Positions 12,101 to 27,100 of a DNA stretch of 64,000 nt are shown in pieces. Positions within the stretch are counted from its first letter, which is position 1. Every line of letters starts with the position of its first letter. A model generated the notes under the pieces. It searched no databases, was not told the DNA's origin, and worked only from the letters and a program-made list of their open reading frames with translations. Source of the stretch: Lottia gigantea (taxonomy: Eukaryota > Mollusca > Gastropoda > Lottiidae); NCBI RefSeq assembly GCF_000327385.1, contig NW_008707828.1:278198-342197 (forward strand), read 5' to 3'. The position numbers were made by a program, and so were the translations under genes.

Positions 12101-15100
12101 TGCTGCTATCTTAACAAAATTGACTAAACCTCATTGCACAGTGCATGGCATTGCCTGTTCTGAAACAGAAAAATAGGCTAAAGAACTGATTTCATTTCTG
12201 TTTTAAGAATTCATGAATTTGAATGATACATATAATTTAAACTTGAAACTGATGACTCATCAATTCCTTCAGGTTTTACGTCCAATTCTGTCTCAACTGG
12301 CGGTCGGAAATTAAATTATTCTAGGAATATTTTCTGAATAAGTGTAAAATTATCCGTATTCAATTGAAATTCAGTCAATTTTTCATCTGAGGCAAAAGTC
12401 ACATATGATATCTCAATAGAATATCATTTTGAGAAATAATTTATACCAAATCTTAAAGTGCAATTGATATGAGGTGCTTAAAGGAACAGGTTCGCGATAA
12501 TTTTGACCAATCATAGCTTAGACTCAGAAACGGGAGTTATTTAGCTAAGTTAATCAGTAATATTGTTAAAATTTGAGCCTTCATAATCCATGTGTGTCTA
12601 GAATTATCTGCATTTGAATGTTAAAAAAGAGGACTGGTCTTTTCTTGAGACCCTTCCATATAAAGAAAAGACATATATAGAAATAGAAATTATAAATGTC
12701 TGCTCTTGCAGTGGCTCAACAAGATGATGAGCCACTGTGCTCTTAATACTAGCAATGGGTATCGGCAATCATGCAACGATACAATAAGCATCGCGATACA
12801 AGGGTCACGATACGATACATATCGTGATGTGAGATATTGGGATAAAAAATAAAAATTTATTTGCAAAGTTTATATATATATTAATTTATCACTTTATAAC
12901 TGTGATATTTGGTAATATAGTTGATAGAAGTGGTTAGCGTCCACTGTCTTATAAATAGTTTCTATATATATTAATTTATAACTTTATAACTGTGATATTT
13001 GGTTATATATTTGATAGAAGTGGTTAGTGTCCACTGTCTTATAAATAGTTTCTATATATATTAATTTATAACTTTATAACTGTGATATTTGATAATATAG
13101 TTGATAGAAGTAGTTAGTGTCCATTGTCTTATAAATAGTTTCTATATATATTAATTTATAACTTTATAACTGTGATATTTGGTAATATAGTTGATAGAAG
13201 TGGTTAGTGTCCATTGTCTTATAAATAGTTTCTATATATATTAATTTATAACTTTATAACTGTGATATTTGGTAATATAGTTGATAGAAGTGGTTACCGC
13301 CCATTGTCTTATAAATAGTTTCTATATATATTAATTTATAACTTTATAACTGTGATATTTGGTTATATAGTTGATAGAAGTGGTTAGTGTCCACTGTCTT
13401 ATAAATAGTTTCTAACAATTTCAGTGAAAACAATTGTTAAATCATAAACCAACTTAAAAAAATCTTTTGTGTAATTAAACATATCGCCAAGTATCGATAC
13501 AAAACATGGCTATATGATACGTGTATAGTGCCATGTCGTATCGCGATACATCGATTCACTAATACTATTTAATACTATTGTATGAGATATCAGCTTGAAA
13601 CTTGAATCTTGAGAAAGATAGCGTGTTCAATGTATTTATGGAGTAAACTGTTAACAATATGTTCAGTCAACCAGTAAAATAATTGTTACTTTACCAATAT
13701 AAAAACCTTATTAGCTAAGCTATTGATTTCAAATATAATTGGTGGTCTAAAATTAATTTTGTCTTTTTTAATCATTTCTTTCGCTTTGAAAATGCATTAT
13801 AATCCAAAAATGTTTTCGAAGATTTAGAAATGTTTACACTTATAGAATTTTAATAATGAATTGGAATGAATGGAGTTATATATCCTACTCTTCTGTATTT
13901 AAATAATTGGACTAATGAAGACGGGCAACGCCATGCAGTACGCAACGAGGGAAATTTCGCCAGGATAGGAAGCCATCTTTGTTTAGTGGTAGTTTGGTTA
14001 ATGGTTGTTTGTTTAGTGGTTGTTTGGTTAGTGGTTATTTGTTTAGTGGTTGTTTGGTTAGTGGTTGTTTGTTTAGTGGTTATTTGTTTAGTGGTTGTTT
14101 GGTTAGTGGTTATTTGATTAGTGGTTATTTATTTAGTGGTTGTTTGGTTAGTGGTTGTTTGTTTAGTGGTTGTTTGTTTAGTGGTTATTTGGTTAGTGGT
14201 TATTTGGTTAGTGGTTGTTTGGTTAGTGGTTGTTTGGTTAGTGGTTGTTTGTTTAGTGGTTGTTTGTTTAGTGGTTATTTGGTTAGTGGTTGTTTAGTGC
14301 TTCAGTTATTGATATCAATTATAATTGTTTGACTAAAATTGTGAACTATAACAGCACAAGAAACTGAAAATTTTTGAATTGTGAACAGGGCCTAGTTTTT
14401 CTTCATAAAGGTTAGAAATGTGTCGTTCAACTCATCCTAATAAATAAACCAAGTACTAACCATCCGAACTGCTAAACAAAACCTGAAATCCAAACAACTA
14501 AATAACGAGAATCATCTCTTCCACTTTTCTGAAAAGAGGTCAAAGGTTAATGAAACTTCTCGTAATAAGAAGAACAATTCGTCAATTTGTTTCTGTGTTT
14601 TTTATGATAGCATGTTCATGATAATACAAATACTAGAAAATGAAATCTGTCAATATCTCATATTGAATTAACGATAAAACAGCACTTTAGGGCTGAATGA
14701 TTGTCATACCTCGATCAATGAAACTGAGTTGTTTTTTTAACATGTTGATCAATTGAGAATTAATGTTATTCTGGCAAAGCTGTTGGGAGCATTCTGGCAA
14801 CAGTGGATATTAATTACAGATTTACCTAAGTCTGTTGGAATTTAAACAGGAATTGAATTAAGTGTATAAGCAAGATGCAGAAGGCACTTTTATTTAGCAA
14901 ATTTTGACAATTCTAAGTAAACTTATTTTTTAAAGTTATTTTAAAAAGGTTTTCTAAATTTTGTATGTGTATCGGGGACACTGATAGCATCAATTTGCAA
15001 CATTCTAATTTTCAATCTGACGTCTGTGATTCCTGCAATTCCACTAAAACTAAATGTTTGATGACGTCGCTAATCGTCTATTAAGAGTCTGATGTCATAA

Positions 15101-18100
15101 AACATATTTTGCAATTAGTGATGTCAAACACTTTGTTTTAGTGAAATTGCAGGAACCACAGATGTGGGATTTACAATTGGTACGGTGTAAATTGATGCTA
15201 TGCTTCTTTACAATTCCTTTAACCAAAATATTTCACATGTGACCTCTGACCTTATTCCACCCTTCCTCCCTGTCAACCTTGAAAACAGAAAAGTGGAGAA
15301 TTGATTGATAGAATATAGGAAATGGAAGACAGTGGTCCAATAAAAATACAGTTATCACTTGAAACCTGTTGATTTATTCTGTGTTTATTGCTGAATTTAT
15401 GACTTGTCGCTATTCTTATTCATGAATTTCAACACTTCAGCCGCCATTTTCTCTCACTCATATTAGTTAAAAATAATACCAGTTCTATATTATCCATCTT
15501 TAACTTGGTTTACACGAAAATTTCATAGAAATATTAAAACAGAACTTGAACTTGTTACTCAGAGTTTCACGCTATGTGATCTTCAGACAACTGACCTATT
15601 TTCAGCCTGCATCTCTTCTGAAGTTGGACCAGTAGAACTTTTTCTCATGTCAACACTTCAAGACAAGAACTCAGTGGCAGCACCAGCCTTCTGAGACTGG
15701 GTTACAAATAGGGGGCAGTCTGACTCAATGGGGGGACAACTGCTGAGGCTGAATTCAAATTTTAGCTACTCTGTGGAGGTGTTATAGTCGCAAGCCTCTC
15801 ATAGAGCGTCTTAAGAGGGTTCTCTCAAGAAAATTTTAGAAAAAATGAATTGATTATAAGTATGACTTTTGGTTTTAGGATTATTTCAAACTTTCTGGGT
15901 TGGGGATAAATCTCTTTACAATGTTCTTTCTCTCAGGTACAGTTGTTTTGTATATGATTGACTGGTGTTAATTCTGTATTTGTTACCTCTGGGAAATATT
16001 GAAGATACGACTTCCAAGATTGTAAATAGTATTTGTGACTTCAAATTGTGCTCAGAAGTCACCTTTTCTACTGGAGAAGTTTTCTTGAAACACTGCCATA
16101 TATATAAATAGAGTAAAATTCCTAGTTTGAGATATTTTTAAAGGAATTGTGCGATTTTCGTAATTTCTAGTACTTCTGAAGACTATTTATATTTATACCA
16201 GAAATTGGCTCAATTTACACTGAACCACTGTCAAAATTTTTATGGTTCTATTTTTGTTTCCAGGAGTGAAGAGCCTGTACAATCCAATATGGACATCTCA
16301 ACTGGACACATTGTCTTGGTAAGTTTCACAAGTTCTTTATGTCATTTTTATATGCCCACTTGAAGCCTATATGTTCGACCGCCCGTCCACAACTGCTCGT
16401 AAACACTCTAGAAGTCACAATTCTTGACAGATTTTGACGTTACTTGGTGTAAGTGTTTGTAATCACCTAAGGAAGATCCCTATTGAAAGTCAGAAAAATC
16501 AACAAATATGTTATATCAGTTATTGTCCTTGTTCTTAAAAACATGTTCTAGTTTTAGCCAATAAACACTCAAGAAGGCTCAATTTGACGAAATTGCCTCA
16601 TAAAGTTCAAAGGAAGTTTATGTCTGAAGGTTGAATATTTCGTACTGGTAATTGTTACTGTACTGCTAAATTTTTTTATTCAAAATCAAAGCTGCCAGTG
16701 GGTGTTTATTACCTTGCCTGACAAGCTATCTTCCACACTGTAGGTATCTATTGAAACTTTACGCAGATACTATGTCTATTTCCTTGACCAAATTTGATTT
16801 TCTGAAAGAATTGTAGGAACTCTTCATTATTGATGACTGTGAAGGTAAGAATGTCGATTGTCTATAATATTGGTAATGTCATTATTGGCCAATCGTGTTT
16901 CCTATTATTTCTACACTGTCTTCTCCGAGAAATATGTCAGCATTCTGTCAATGTATTGACTCAGGAGCAGATTCAACAGACTAGCAGGAATTTACTGTAC
17001 GATCATCACAAGCCTCTTGAGGGTTCTGGAGGGTTCCCTCAAGAAAATTTTATAAAAACTTTAATTGATTTGGTGCATTCTGACACATATTTTGGGGCAA
17101 AAACGAATAAAAATCCTATTTTAAATTTAAGAATGCCCCCCTCTTTGTACTTACACTGGTGCTGCTACTGCCACTGATTCACAAAATGTCTTGTCTGAAA
17201 AATAGATTTGGAAAGAAATAGAATTTCCTGTAAGGATTTCTCAGAAAAAACAAAGAAAAAGCAGTTGTCTAATGCTGATTGATTTTAAATAATTCTCCAT
17301 AGAAAAACTATGGCTGTATCTCTTCTTCTATAGTGTAAATCAAAATACACCTGCTCTTTAGATGAGTTCTTATCGCTTGACGAGGTCACATGATAAGATT
17401 TAAGCCAATCAATGATTGGTAAATAATGGATGAAGGCTAATTCTGATTACAACTAACCCTTAGGTTGGCAACATGGCAGCCATTTTGATAAAGGATTGAT
17501 TTGGTATTGATAAGATTATCTTTTACCAATATTGTCAGTTTCTTGAAGATTCTATCTCCATGACGATCTATAGACTGGATAATTGAGACAATTCTGAATT
17601 AATATTCATGATATTGGATTATCTCTCTTGAATTGATTAATTAGGTAATTATAGCTGGGTCATAATTAAATTAGATAGGTCGTGACCTTAGCACAATATT
17701 GACTTTATGTTAAGAGAGTAGCTTAAGATTTATGACTTCCACACATAAGATTTTGGAAATTTTGAAAATTTTCTTCCACCATTGATGTTTGAAAGTCATG
17801 AAATCTTTTAGAACTTAATTAAAAACAATTAATTTTAATTTTGTAAAGGATAAAATTTTTTTTTGAAAATCACACGACAAAACCATTAACATTTGTCACA
17901 AGCAGTAGACCTATTGAATTTGGTGTCAACACTACAACACTAACACCAAAGCGATTTGGCGGAAAACTAAAATATTTTCATTTTCATTAAATCTCATTTT
18001 TGGAAAAAAAATTCTCAAAAGAATTAAGAAATCACATTGCCATAAATTTTATTATGATGTTATAGAAGATATCAGCTTAGCTGTAATATGCTAAAAATAG

Positions 18101-21100
18101 GACACATGCATGACTTGAGTAGGACAATTGGTAGGACAAACAACTCTTACCACTCTTAAAGTTGTACATCATGTGATACAAAAACCACCTCTATGACATC
18201 AAAAGGTCCAGGGTTCAATCCTGGCTTCAATCCCAACATAGGTTGAAATAATACCTTAAGATTTTTCAACCCGGTTTCCCACTGTCAGTGATGTAGGTAC
18301 GAGGGGCTGACATGGAAAAAGCGTCCAGTTCAGATAGGACAATAAACCGAGGCCCTGTGAGCTACAGGCTGTGCACGTTAAAGATCCTCAACAGTTGGAA
18401 ATTGGCTAATGCCGCTATCTTGGCAAAATTTGCCTCATTGCACCTTGCATGGCGTTGCCTGTCTTCATTAGCCCACATGTTACAGAAAAGTAGGATGTAC
18501 AACTCCATTCATTTCATTTTATTTTCTCCTAATTGCTGATGCCCTGACATTGTAAATAAAAAGAATTTGTAAATTTGACGTTATGATATGTCATAGTGTT
18601 AACAACTTATTCTAGACCATAAAAGATTTATAGCTTTAATGTTATTGTCATCGCATCCTGTCGTGAGACAGTGTTTATTCCGTTAACGCTGTTCTAACGA
18701 GCCAGGTCATTGATTGGATATCAAAAATCAATGATGTCATAGTTCCATTTCCACCAGCCTTATCTAAATTCCAAATCTTTCAATATTACAAGATTATAAT
18801 TAGAATAATTGTTAAGGTGTTTTTCTTCTTCTCCAATGAGACTGTAATCTCTTGACTCATCATTCATTCATTCATTCATCCATTTATTTGTCCATTATTC
18901 ATTAATTTGTTCATTCGTTTGTCCATTTATCATTCTTCCATTTATTCATTTATCATATTTCTACCATTCATTCATTCATCCATCATATTTCTATCATTCA
19001 TTCATTCATCCATCATATTTCTATCATTCATCCCTCATATTTATCATTCATTCATTCATCCATCATTTCTATCATTCATTCATTCATCCATCATATTTCT
19101 ATCATTCATTCATTCATCCATCATATTTCTATCATTCATTCATTACATTTCTATCATTTATTCATTATATTTCTATCATTCATTCATTCATCATATTTCT
19201 ATCATTCATTCATTATATTTCTATCATTCCTCCATTCATTCATTTATCATATTTCTACCATTCATTCATTCATCCATCATATTTCTATCATTCATTCATT
19301 CATCCATCATATTTCTATCATTCATTCATTCATCCATCATATTTCTATCATTCATTCATTCATCCATCATATTTCTATCATTCATTCATTCATCCATCAT
19401 ATTTCTATCATTCATTCATTATATTTCTATCATTTATTCATCATATTTCTATCATTCATTCATTCATCATATTGCTCTCATTCATTCATTCATTATACAT
19501 AGTCAGCCATTTATTATTATGTATTTGATTCTCACAATTTATTCATTTCTTTTCCAGTGATTCATTCATTACTTATTCTACTCTCATTCATTCTTTCATT
19601 CATTCTACCAGCCATTGATTCATTCATTTCACACCAATGATGAGAATTCTAAATGTTTAATTCATTCTATTGATTATATAATGTACAGGAAGATAATAGA
19701 CCTGCTGGGTGATTTTTTAACTGTGTGTTAATTTCAGTAATGTGTAATAAAAGATATTACTTCATTCATTTACTCATTCATTTATTCATTCATTTACTCT
19801 TTCATTTATTCATTCATTTATTCATTCATTTACTCTTTCATTTATTCATTCATTTATTCATTCATTTATTCATTCATGTATTTATTCATTCATTTACTCT
19901 TTCATTTACTCTTTCATTTATTCATTCATTTATTCATTCATGTATTTATTCATTCATTTACTCATTCATTTACTCTTTCATTTATTCATTCATTTACTCT
20001 TTCATTTATTCATTCATTTATTCATTCATTTATTCATTCATGTATTTATTCATTCATTTACTCTTTCATTTACTCATTCATTTACTCTTTCATTTACTCA
20101 TTCATTTACTCTTTCATTTATTCATTCATTTACTCTTTCATTTATTCATTCATTTACTCTTTCATTTATTCATTCATGTATTTATTCATTCATTTATTCA
20201 TTTACTTATTTCAAAATGTTTATCTTTGTCAAAAAAAGGATTGTGTTCCAAACCTGAAATTCAAACAATTTTCATTCATTCATTTATTTATTGTGTTACA
20301 GTCTTTCTTTCCCATTTTTTCTTTCATTCATTCATTCATTGTGTTATAGTCTTTCTTTCCCATTTTTTTCTCTCATTCATTCATTCATTCATTCATTGTG
20401 TTATAGTCTTTCTTTCCCTTTTTTTTTCTCTCATTCATTCATTCATTCATTCATTCATTGTGTTATAGTCTTTCTTTCCCATTTTTTCTATTCATTCAAC
20501 TAACAGAGTTAAATGTTTGATTGCGTGATGATTTTGCTAGCATGTTTTGTTAAAGCATGGTATCGTATAACATTACAATGATTTACTAACTGTAAGGTTT
20601 ACAATGATTTACTAACTGTAAGGTTTACAATGATTTACTAACTGTAAGGTGTACAATGATTTACTAACTGTAAGGTTTACAATGATTTACTAACTGTTAG
20701 GTTTACAATGATTTACTAACTGTAAGGTGTACAATGATTTACTAACTGTTAGGTGTACAATGATTTACTAACTGTTAGGTGTACAATGATTTACTAACTG
20801 TAAGATGTACAATGATTTACTAACTGTTAGGTGTACAATGATTTACTATGATGATTTGGATGATGATGCTCTGTCTTGCAGATTATAAAATAATCTTGTT
20901 TGATATTATGAATTCTCTCGGCAACGATTTTATATTGTCATGGAAGAGCGGGCACATTTACTCAAGATGTGAGTCGGCAACAACGACTGTTCATGTGCCC
21001 ACAGTTCAGTTGCAAATTTGGACAGCTTATACCAAAGATATTTTGTCAAAAGTTTCCATGAATTTCATTACAAATGAAACAAATTTTGTTCACTGGTTAG

Positions 21101-24100
21101 ATCCCCCACTTTCTTTTTTCAGTCTTACATGGAAGATCACCTGAATAACCAAGACCGTCTGGATCAAGAATGGGAAGCCTTGAGTCAGTATGAGGCTGAA
21201 CCCAGCTCCACCAAGATTGCTACCGATGCTTCTAACATGCGTAAAAATCGCTATGGAGACGTCCTGCCCTGTAAGTACATTTATTTTCTTAAAGTGACAG
21301 GTTCACCATTTTTATACGCCCACACGCAAGATGGGCGTATATTGTAATCACCCCGTCGGTCCGTCCGTCCATTCACATTTGGCTCGTGCTCACTCTACAG
21401 GCTACAGTTCTTTATGGATTCTTTTGATTTTTATTTTGTATGTCAATGTTGTTATGAAGATGATCCCTATTGATTTTCGTGATGACCGGATAATTTTTCA
21501 CCAAAATATCGTGTCTGACTTGACGTTTTTTTTCTATTAGCTATATTGTGCAACTCGTGCTCACTCTACAGGCTACAATTTTTTACAGATTCTTTTGATT
21601 TTTATACGCCCACATGAAATGGGCGGCGTATATTGCCATCACACATGTCCGTCCGTCGATCCGTCCGTCCACAATTGCTCGTAAACACTCTACAAGACAC
21701 AATTCTTGACGGATTTTGACAAAACTTGATATGAGTATTCGTAATCACCCAAGGATGAATCCTATTGAAAATCAGAAAAATCGAAAAATATTAAGTATGA
21801 GTTATTGCCCTTGTTCTTGAAAACGCGTTCAATTTTTAGCTCGTAAACACTCTAGAAGGCACAATTCTTGACGAAACTTGGTGTGAGTGTTCGTAATCAC
21901 CCAAGGATGAACCCTATTAAAATCAGAAGTATCGAAAAAATGATTATTATGAGTTATTGCCCTTGTTCAATTTTTAGCTTGTAAACCCTCTAGAAGGGAC
22001 AATTCTTGACAGATTTTGATGAAACTTGATGCGAATGTTCGTTATCACCCAAGGATGAACCCTATTGAAAATCAGAAGAATTAAAAAATATTTAGTATGA
22101 ATTATTGCCCTTATTCTGGAAAACGCTTTCAAATTTAGCTCTGAAACACTAAAAGGCATAATTCTTACTGGATTTTTGTCTTCTAGAGTTTTCACGATCA
22201 ATATTATCGCACTAAAGAGTTCAAAAGAAGTGTATGACTGAAGGTTGAATATTTCATACTGGTGATTGTTACTGTACTGCTAAATATTTTTATTCAAAAT
22301 CAAAGCTGCCAGTGGGCGTATATAACCTTGCCTGGCAAGCTATCTTCTTAGGTTGATTTTGTTCTTGGATATAATATGTAAATAGTCTTCTGAAGTACTA
22401 GAAATGAATGGAATTCGCATAATTCCTTCAAAAATATCTCATACTAGGAATTTTACTTTCTGTTTCTGTTAAATATCACAGAGAATCAAGGAATGACGTC
22501 TCCTCTTTCAAACGCAGATCTGGACACACATGGGTTTGAAGGCTCAAATTTAGACGTTGAGCTGTGAACACTTTTACCGATTGGAAACTGGGCCAGCTCT
22601 CAAAAGTACTGGCAAAGGCATATAATTTACTATGAATGGAATTCGAGCACGATTCAGTGAAAAAATACTCTAACCGATCGTGCTATTTAACTTACAAGTC
22701 ATAAAACGTGATTTGCCCATAGTTTCGAATTTTGTAAAAGAAAAAGGCTGTTGAACCATCATTATAAGCTTATTAAGCTAATCTTCTATTGGTTAATTAT
22801 TTCACTAACGCTGATCATATGACAAGGCTTCCAGAATTCATGATCCTCTCAAATTTAATCATGAGAATTTTTAATCATGAGTTTTTAAATATTCAAATTT
22901 CAATTCAAATGTAATTTTAACACAAAATTCAATTGGATATTTCAATTGAAATCTTTCATATCAGTAAGAAATTCTATTCCATTCAAATTTACAATCAGCT
23001 GTCCGTGGTTCCTGCAATTCCACTAAGCTTGATGTTTCATGACATCCCAAATTACAAAATATGCTTACCCTTCGCGATTTGTGATGTCTTCAAAAACTTA
23101 GTTTTAGGATAAATTAATCAAGTATCAACAATCCCAACCAATAAACAAAAACCCAAAATCCAAAACAACATTTTGGCGAAACATTTCACATGAAGTATAT
23201 CAATGATAAGTGACTAAGTATTTCATAATGAAAAGGTGTATCAGGTGTCTAGAAGAGTAAGCATACCCTGCCAGGACCCACAGACGTCTGATTGAAAATT
23301 GGAATGATGCAAATTGATATCAGTGTGCCCAATTACACATACAACATTGAGAAAAACTCTTTACAATCCCTTGAAATGGCTTCTTCAATGTTGGAGGATG
23401 AAATGTCATCTTATTGAAAGGGCAGGCATGGTCTAAGGTCTATGCCATCTTCAGGAACAATGTAACAAAAGGGCAAATTGAACCAGCCAAGCAAATGAAA
23501 TTTTGGTATGGAAAAAAAATTCAAATTAAGTAGTTGTCAACCCTGAGGCCAAAAGGTTTAAAAGGGCAAATTGAACCAGCCTTTAATATGAAATATGATG
23601 CCACCATTAAATTGTCAGCCAGTGTAATATCCTTCAAGCCACCATCTTAAAGCTTTCAATTAAGTAGAGTTGAGGCCAAGAAACGTGTCCGTCAGAAAAT
23701 AACAAATTGGTTTTTAAGCCAAGCGTAAGATTTTGTTAGCTTTAGTCTCTTCTGTGATTCAAATGTTGTAATGGTTGAAGACTTTTAAGTTAGACTTAGA
23801 TATTCATGATGTGTTTCTTTTGGTGAGATTGCATTTTCTTTAATCTTTTGACAAGCCAAGCTCCCAGTTAAGGAGCAGTTCTTGGTTTATTTTTTAAGAA
23901 AAGTGGCTTGGCTTACTCATCTAGACACCTGATACCACTTTGCATTATGAAATACCTACACATTTTTAATTGATATACTTCCTCATGCGAATAGTTCATT
24001 AGCTGCTACTAATGTTTCTCCAATATGTTGTTTGGATTTTGGGTTTCATTTTACGGTTCAGATTGTTAGTAGGCCTATTTGATTTATTTAATGAGAAGTT

Positions 24101-27100
24101 TTGAAAATTTAAAGAAATTTGGCCTTTTATCCACTATCTACAAGTTATTAGATAATGACACAGCAATTTTGATACAAAATACACTTTGCATGCGTCAACT
24201 ATCATGATTTTCATGATGATAAATTTTGCTGTCTGATGACAAAGTAATCCTTTTTACACAGATGTTCGCGTCAGTGTGCAGACGGTTAATTAACGTAAGT
24301 GCAATTTAAAATTCTCTACTGACTGATTAAAATGACTACTCTTGGAATTTTCCACGCTGCGTGACATAGGTTTAGTTTTACTTTCCTATTACATTACATA
24401 CTGTGATGAACAATAATGACGTTGATGTGAAAGATGTCTTCACTCTTTCCTAAACACAAGGTACCCCTTAACGCTTGGTTTTTGAAAATCAGACGGGTAT
24501 CCATTGTTCTCATTTTATCCACATAATTACTTTCCTTAACATATATCAAGGTGACATATTTTTGACCAATCGTACCTGAGTCTCAGAAATGGAGCTCCCT
24601 GTCGAAATTTGAGCCTTTAAATCCATGTGTGTCTAGAATTATCCGTGTTTGAAAGTTAAAAAGACGAGTCGTCTTTCTTGAAACCATACATAGAAGAAAT
24701 ATGTTTAAAAATAGGAAAAGAAATTCCTAGTTTAAGATATTTTTGAAGGAATTAAGCGATTTTCGTACATGTCTAGTACTTCTGAAGACTATTTACATAT
24801 ATGGACTACCTATCCCTTAAATGAAAAAGAATGATTGTACAATGACGCCAAAAATAGGTCAATTTTTGCTCCAAAGACACCTGGTTTTTGAACAATTTTT
24901 GTTATTGTATAGCTTGTTCATTCTCTTCTTTAAAAAATAATGAAATCTGGCAGTGAAGTATTCTGTCTCAACCATTAATCTAAAATAAAAATCTCATGTG
25001 AAATCAATGAGGAGAGCAGAACACCTCGATCTTCATATTTCATCCTGAACAACAAATGGAAATGAAGTGAATTGAGTTTAACGTCCTACATTTCTGCACC
25101 ATGTGGGGTGGATGGATAACGTCATGCAGGCTGCAATGAGGGAAATTTTGCCAGGACAGCATCCCTGACGAGGGATCTTTAACTGCACATCCTGTAGCAC
25201 ATGGCCTCGGTTTATTGTCTCATCCGAACAACTAGACACTTTATCCATGTCAGCCCCTCTTACCTGCATCACTGACAGGGGGAAACCAGGTTGAAAAATC
25301 TGAAGGTATTGTCTCGTCCTTTGCTGGAATTGACAAGCATTCAACTCACTGAGCGGAAAAGTTGTGTATCTGACTGCTTAAATGAAAGCGACATCTAAAT
25401 TTAGTTTTGTTAACAAGTCATTGCACTTGATGTTTAAATAAAATGGGAACACAGAACATTTTGTGTAAGAGCTGGTAATTTCAGCCATTAACACGACAAA
25501 ATTACGCCTTTATTTGCCTTGTGGCACTCTACACACACAATCCTAACCACCTGACTCTCTAACTATTATCCTGTAGACAGGAAGTGAGGCCATCTTTAAC
25601 AGGAAGCTAGATCAAGGTTGTCATGACGATAAGACATGCCAGGTGATTAATCATTGGTCGAAATCAATAGTAGTGTCGAAGGTCAATTAACACTAGGGTC
25701 AAATGATTGGACTTAATTCTCAGTTAGATTAATGTACCAAATTTGTTCGGCACGAAAACAAACACTTAAGGGGTAATATTGGACAAATATAGTCTGTCCA
25801 GGAGAAAAATTCAGATATATTTTAATGTGGAAAGTGGTTTTAGTTCGATTAGCTCCAGAAAACACTTACAGAGATTGTAAAGAAGTTTTCAAAATTTTTG
25901 AATGTGTATTGGGGACACTGATAGCATCAATTTGCGCCATTCTAATTTTCAATCAGGTGTCTTTGGTTCCTGCAATTCCACTTAAACTTGGTTTTTGATG
26001 ACGTCACTAATCGCGAAGGGTGATAAAGCATATTTTGTTATTAGTGTCATCAAACACTTAGTTTTTAGTGGAATTGCAGGACCCACAGATGTCTCATGGT
26101 ACAAATTGATGCAATTCGTGTCCCTGATATACACAAAAAATTTAAAAAAAAAACACTTTACAATCTCTGTAAGTACAAAAATGGAAAGTTCAGTGACCAT
26201 TGAGAATTGGTAAGTCAAAATAGTCATTTAAGTTTCAACTACAGAGTTCAGAATCAGTATAAATGTACTTTGAAAGTTGAAAATAATCATTATTAATATT
26301 CTGAAATATAATATTGATTTAGTTCTAAAGAAAACTTCATACATTGTTCAAATTTTGTTGTTATTTAAATATCGATCTTCTTATTTCAATATTGAAGAAA
26401 CTTTTATCATGTCATATTCAACAAAAAGAAGTTTTCAGTTTTATGAAGTTCTATAGCACTGTCAATTAGAGGGTTGATTCTTCACATGATCTCATTTGCT
26501 TGGTTACGACAAACAAATGGTGGCTTTGGGTTCCGATCTCGATCAGTGTGTGGAAGTCCTATGACTTTGTCTAAGTCATCTTTATTCATAATTCCAGTCG
26601 ACCCAGCTATAAATGGGTGCCCATGCCAGATGGTGAAACTCTTGGCAAGACTCCAGTCGGCAACAAAAATCACTGACCAAGATCGTTAGTGTGCCTGTTC
26701 CTTTAGGGTGTAGGATCAAACTTCAGTAAAATATTAAGGAACAATACCTCTTAGAATGGACATAAAATTTAAAGTCTCAAACTTGGTCAACAAGTGTATA
26801 TATTCATCTGTTAGACTTAACAGGTACCATGACTATAGGATATGACACCAGGTAAGTTCACTGATGAACAAACACTCATTTTAACCAAGTTTAAAAATTT
26901 CAATTTTTTGGTCATCCTAAGAGTTACTGCATCTTTAAACAAAGGCATAGAAGACAGTTATATCTTCCAATGCTATAATAGTTTCTGCTTATAAAGAATT
27001 AAAGTTAAGATGACATGTTTTTCTGACAGGTTCAGATTATATAGTTAATGACTTGCAAGCACTTTTTATAATCTCCTTGAACTTTTCAAGTTGGAATTGC

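Noticed and set aside
13866-14332. Two overlapping frames of 83 and 117 codons with CLVSGY-like repeats
   Set aside because: Product of a 15-bp minisatellite.
18190-18260. tRNA gene
   Set aside because: B-box-like text is present, but no cloverleaf can be formed and it continues into a SINE body.
18907-20503. Long open frames rich in Ser-Phe-Ile-His
   Set aside because: They are translations of ATTC microsatellites and are open in several frames at once.
20940-21005. GGGCACAT...ATGTGCCC inverted text before PTPRN exon d as a regulatory hairpin
   Set aside because: Loop of about 40 nt and no other support. Probably chance or a repeat remnant.
25982-26227. Overlapping frames on both strands
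   Set aside because: Shadow of the family P inverted repeat.
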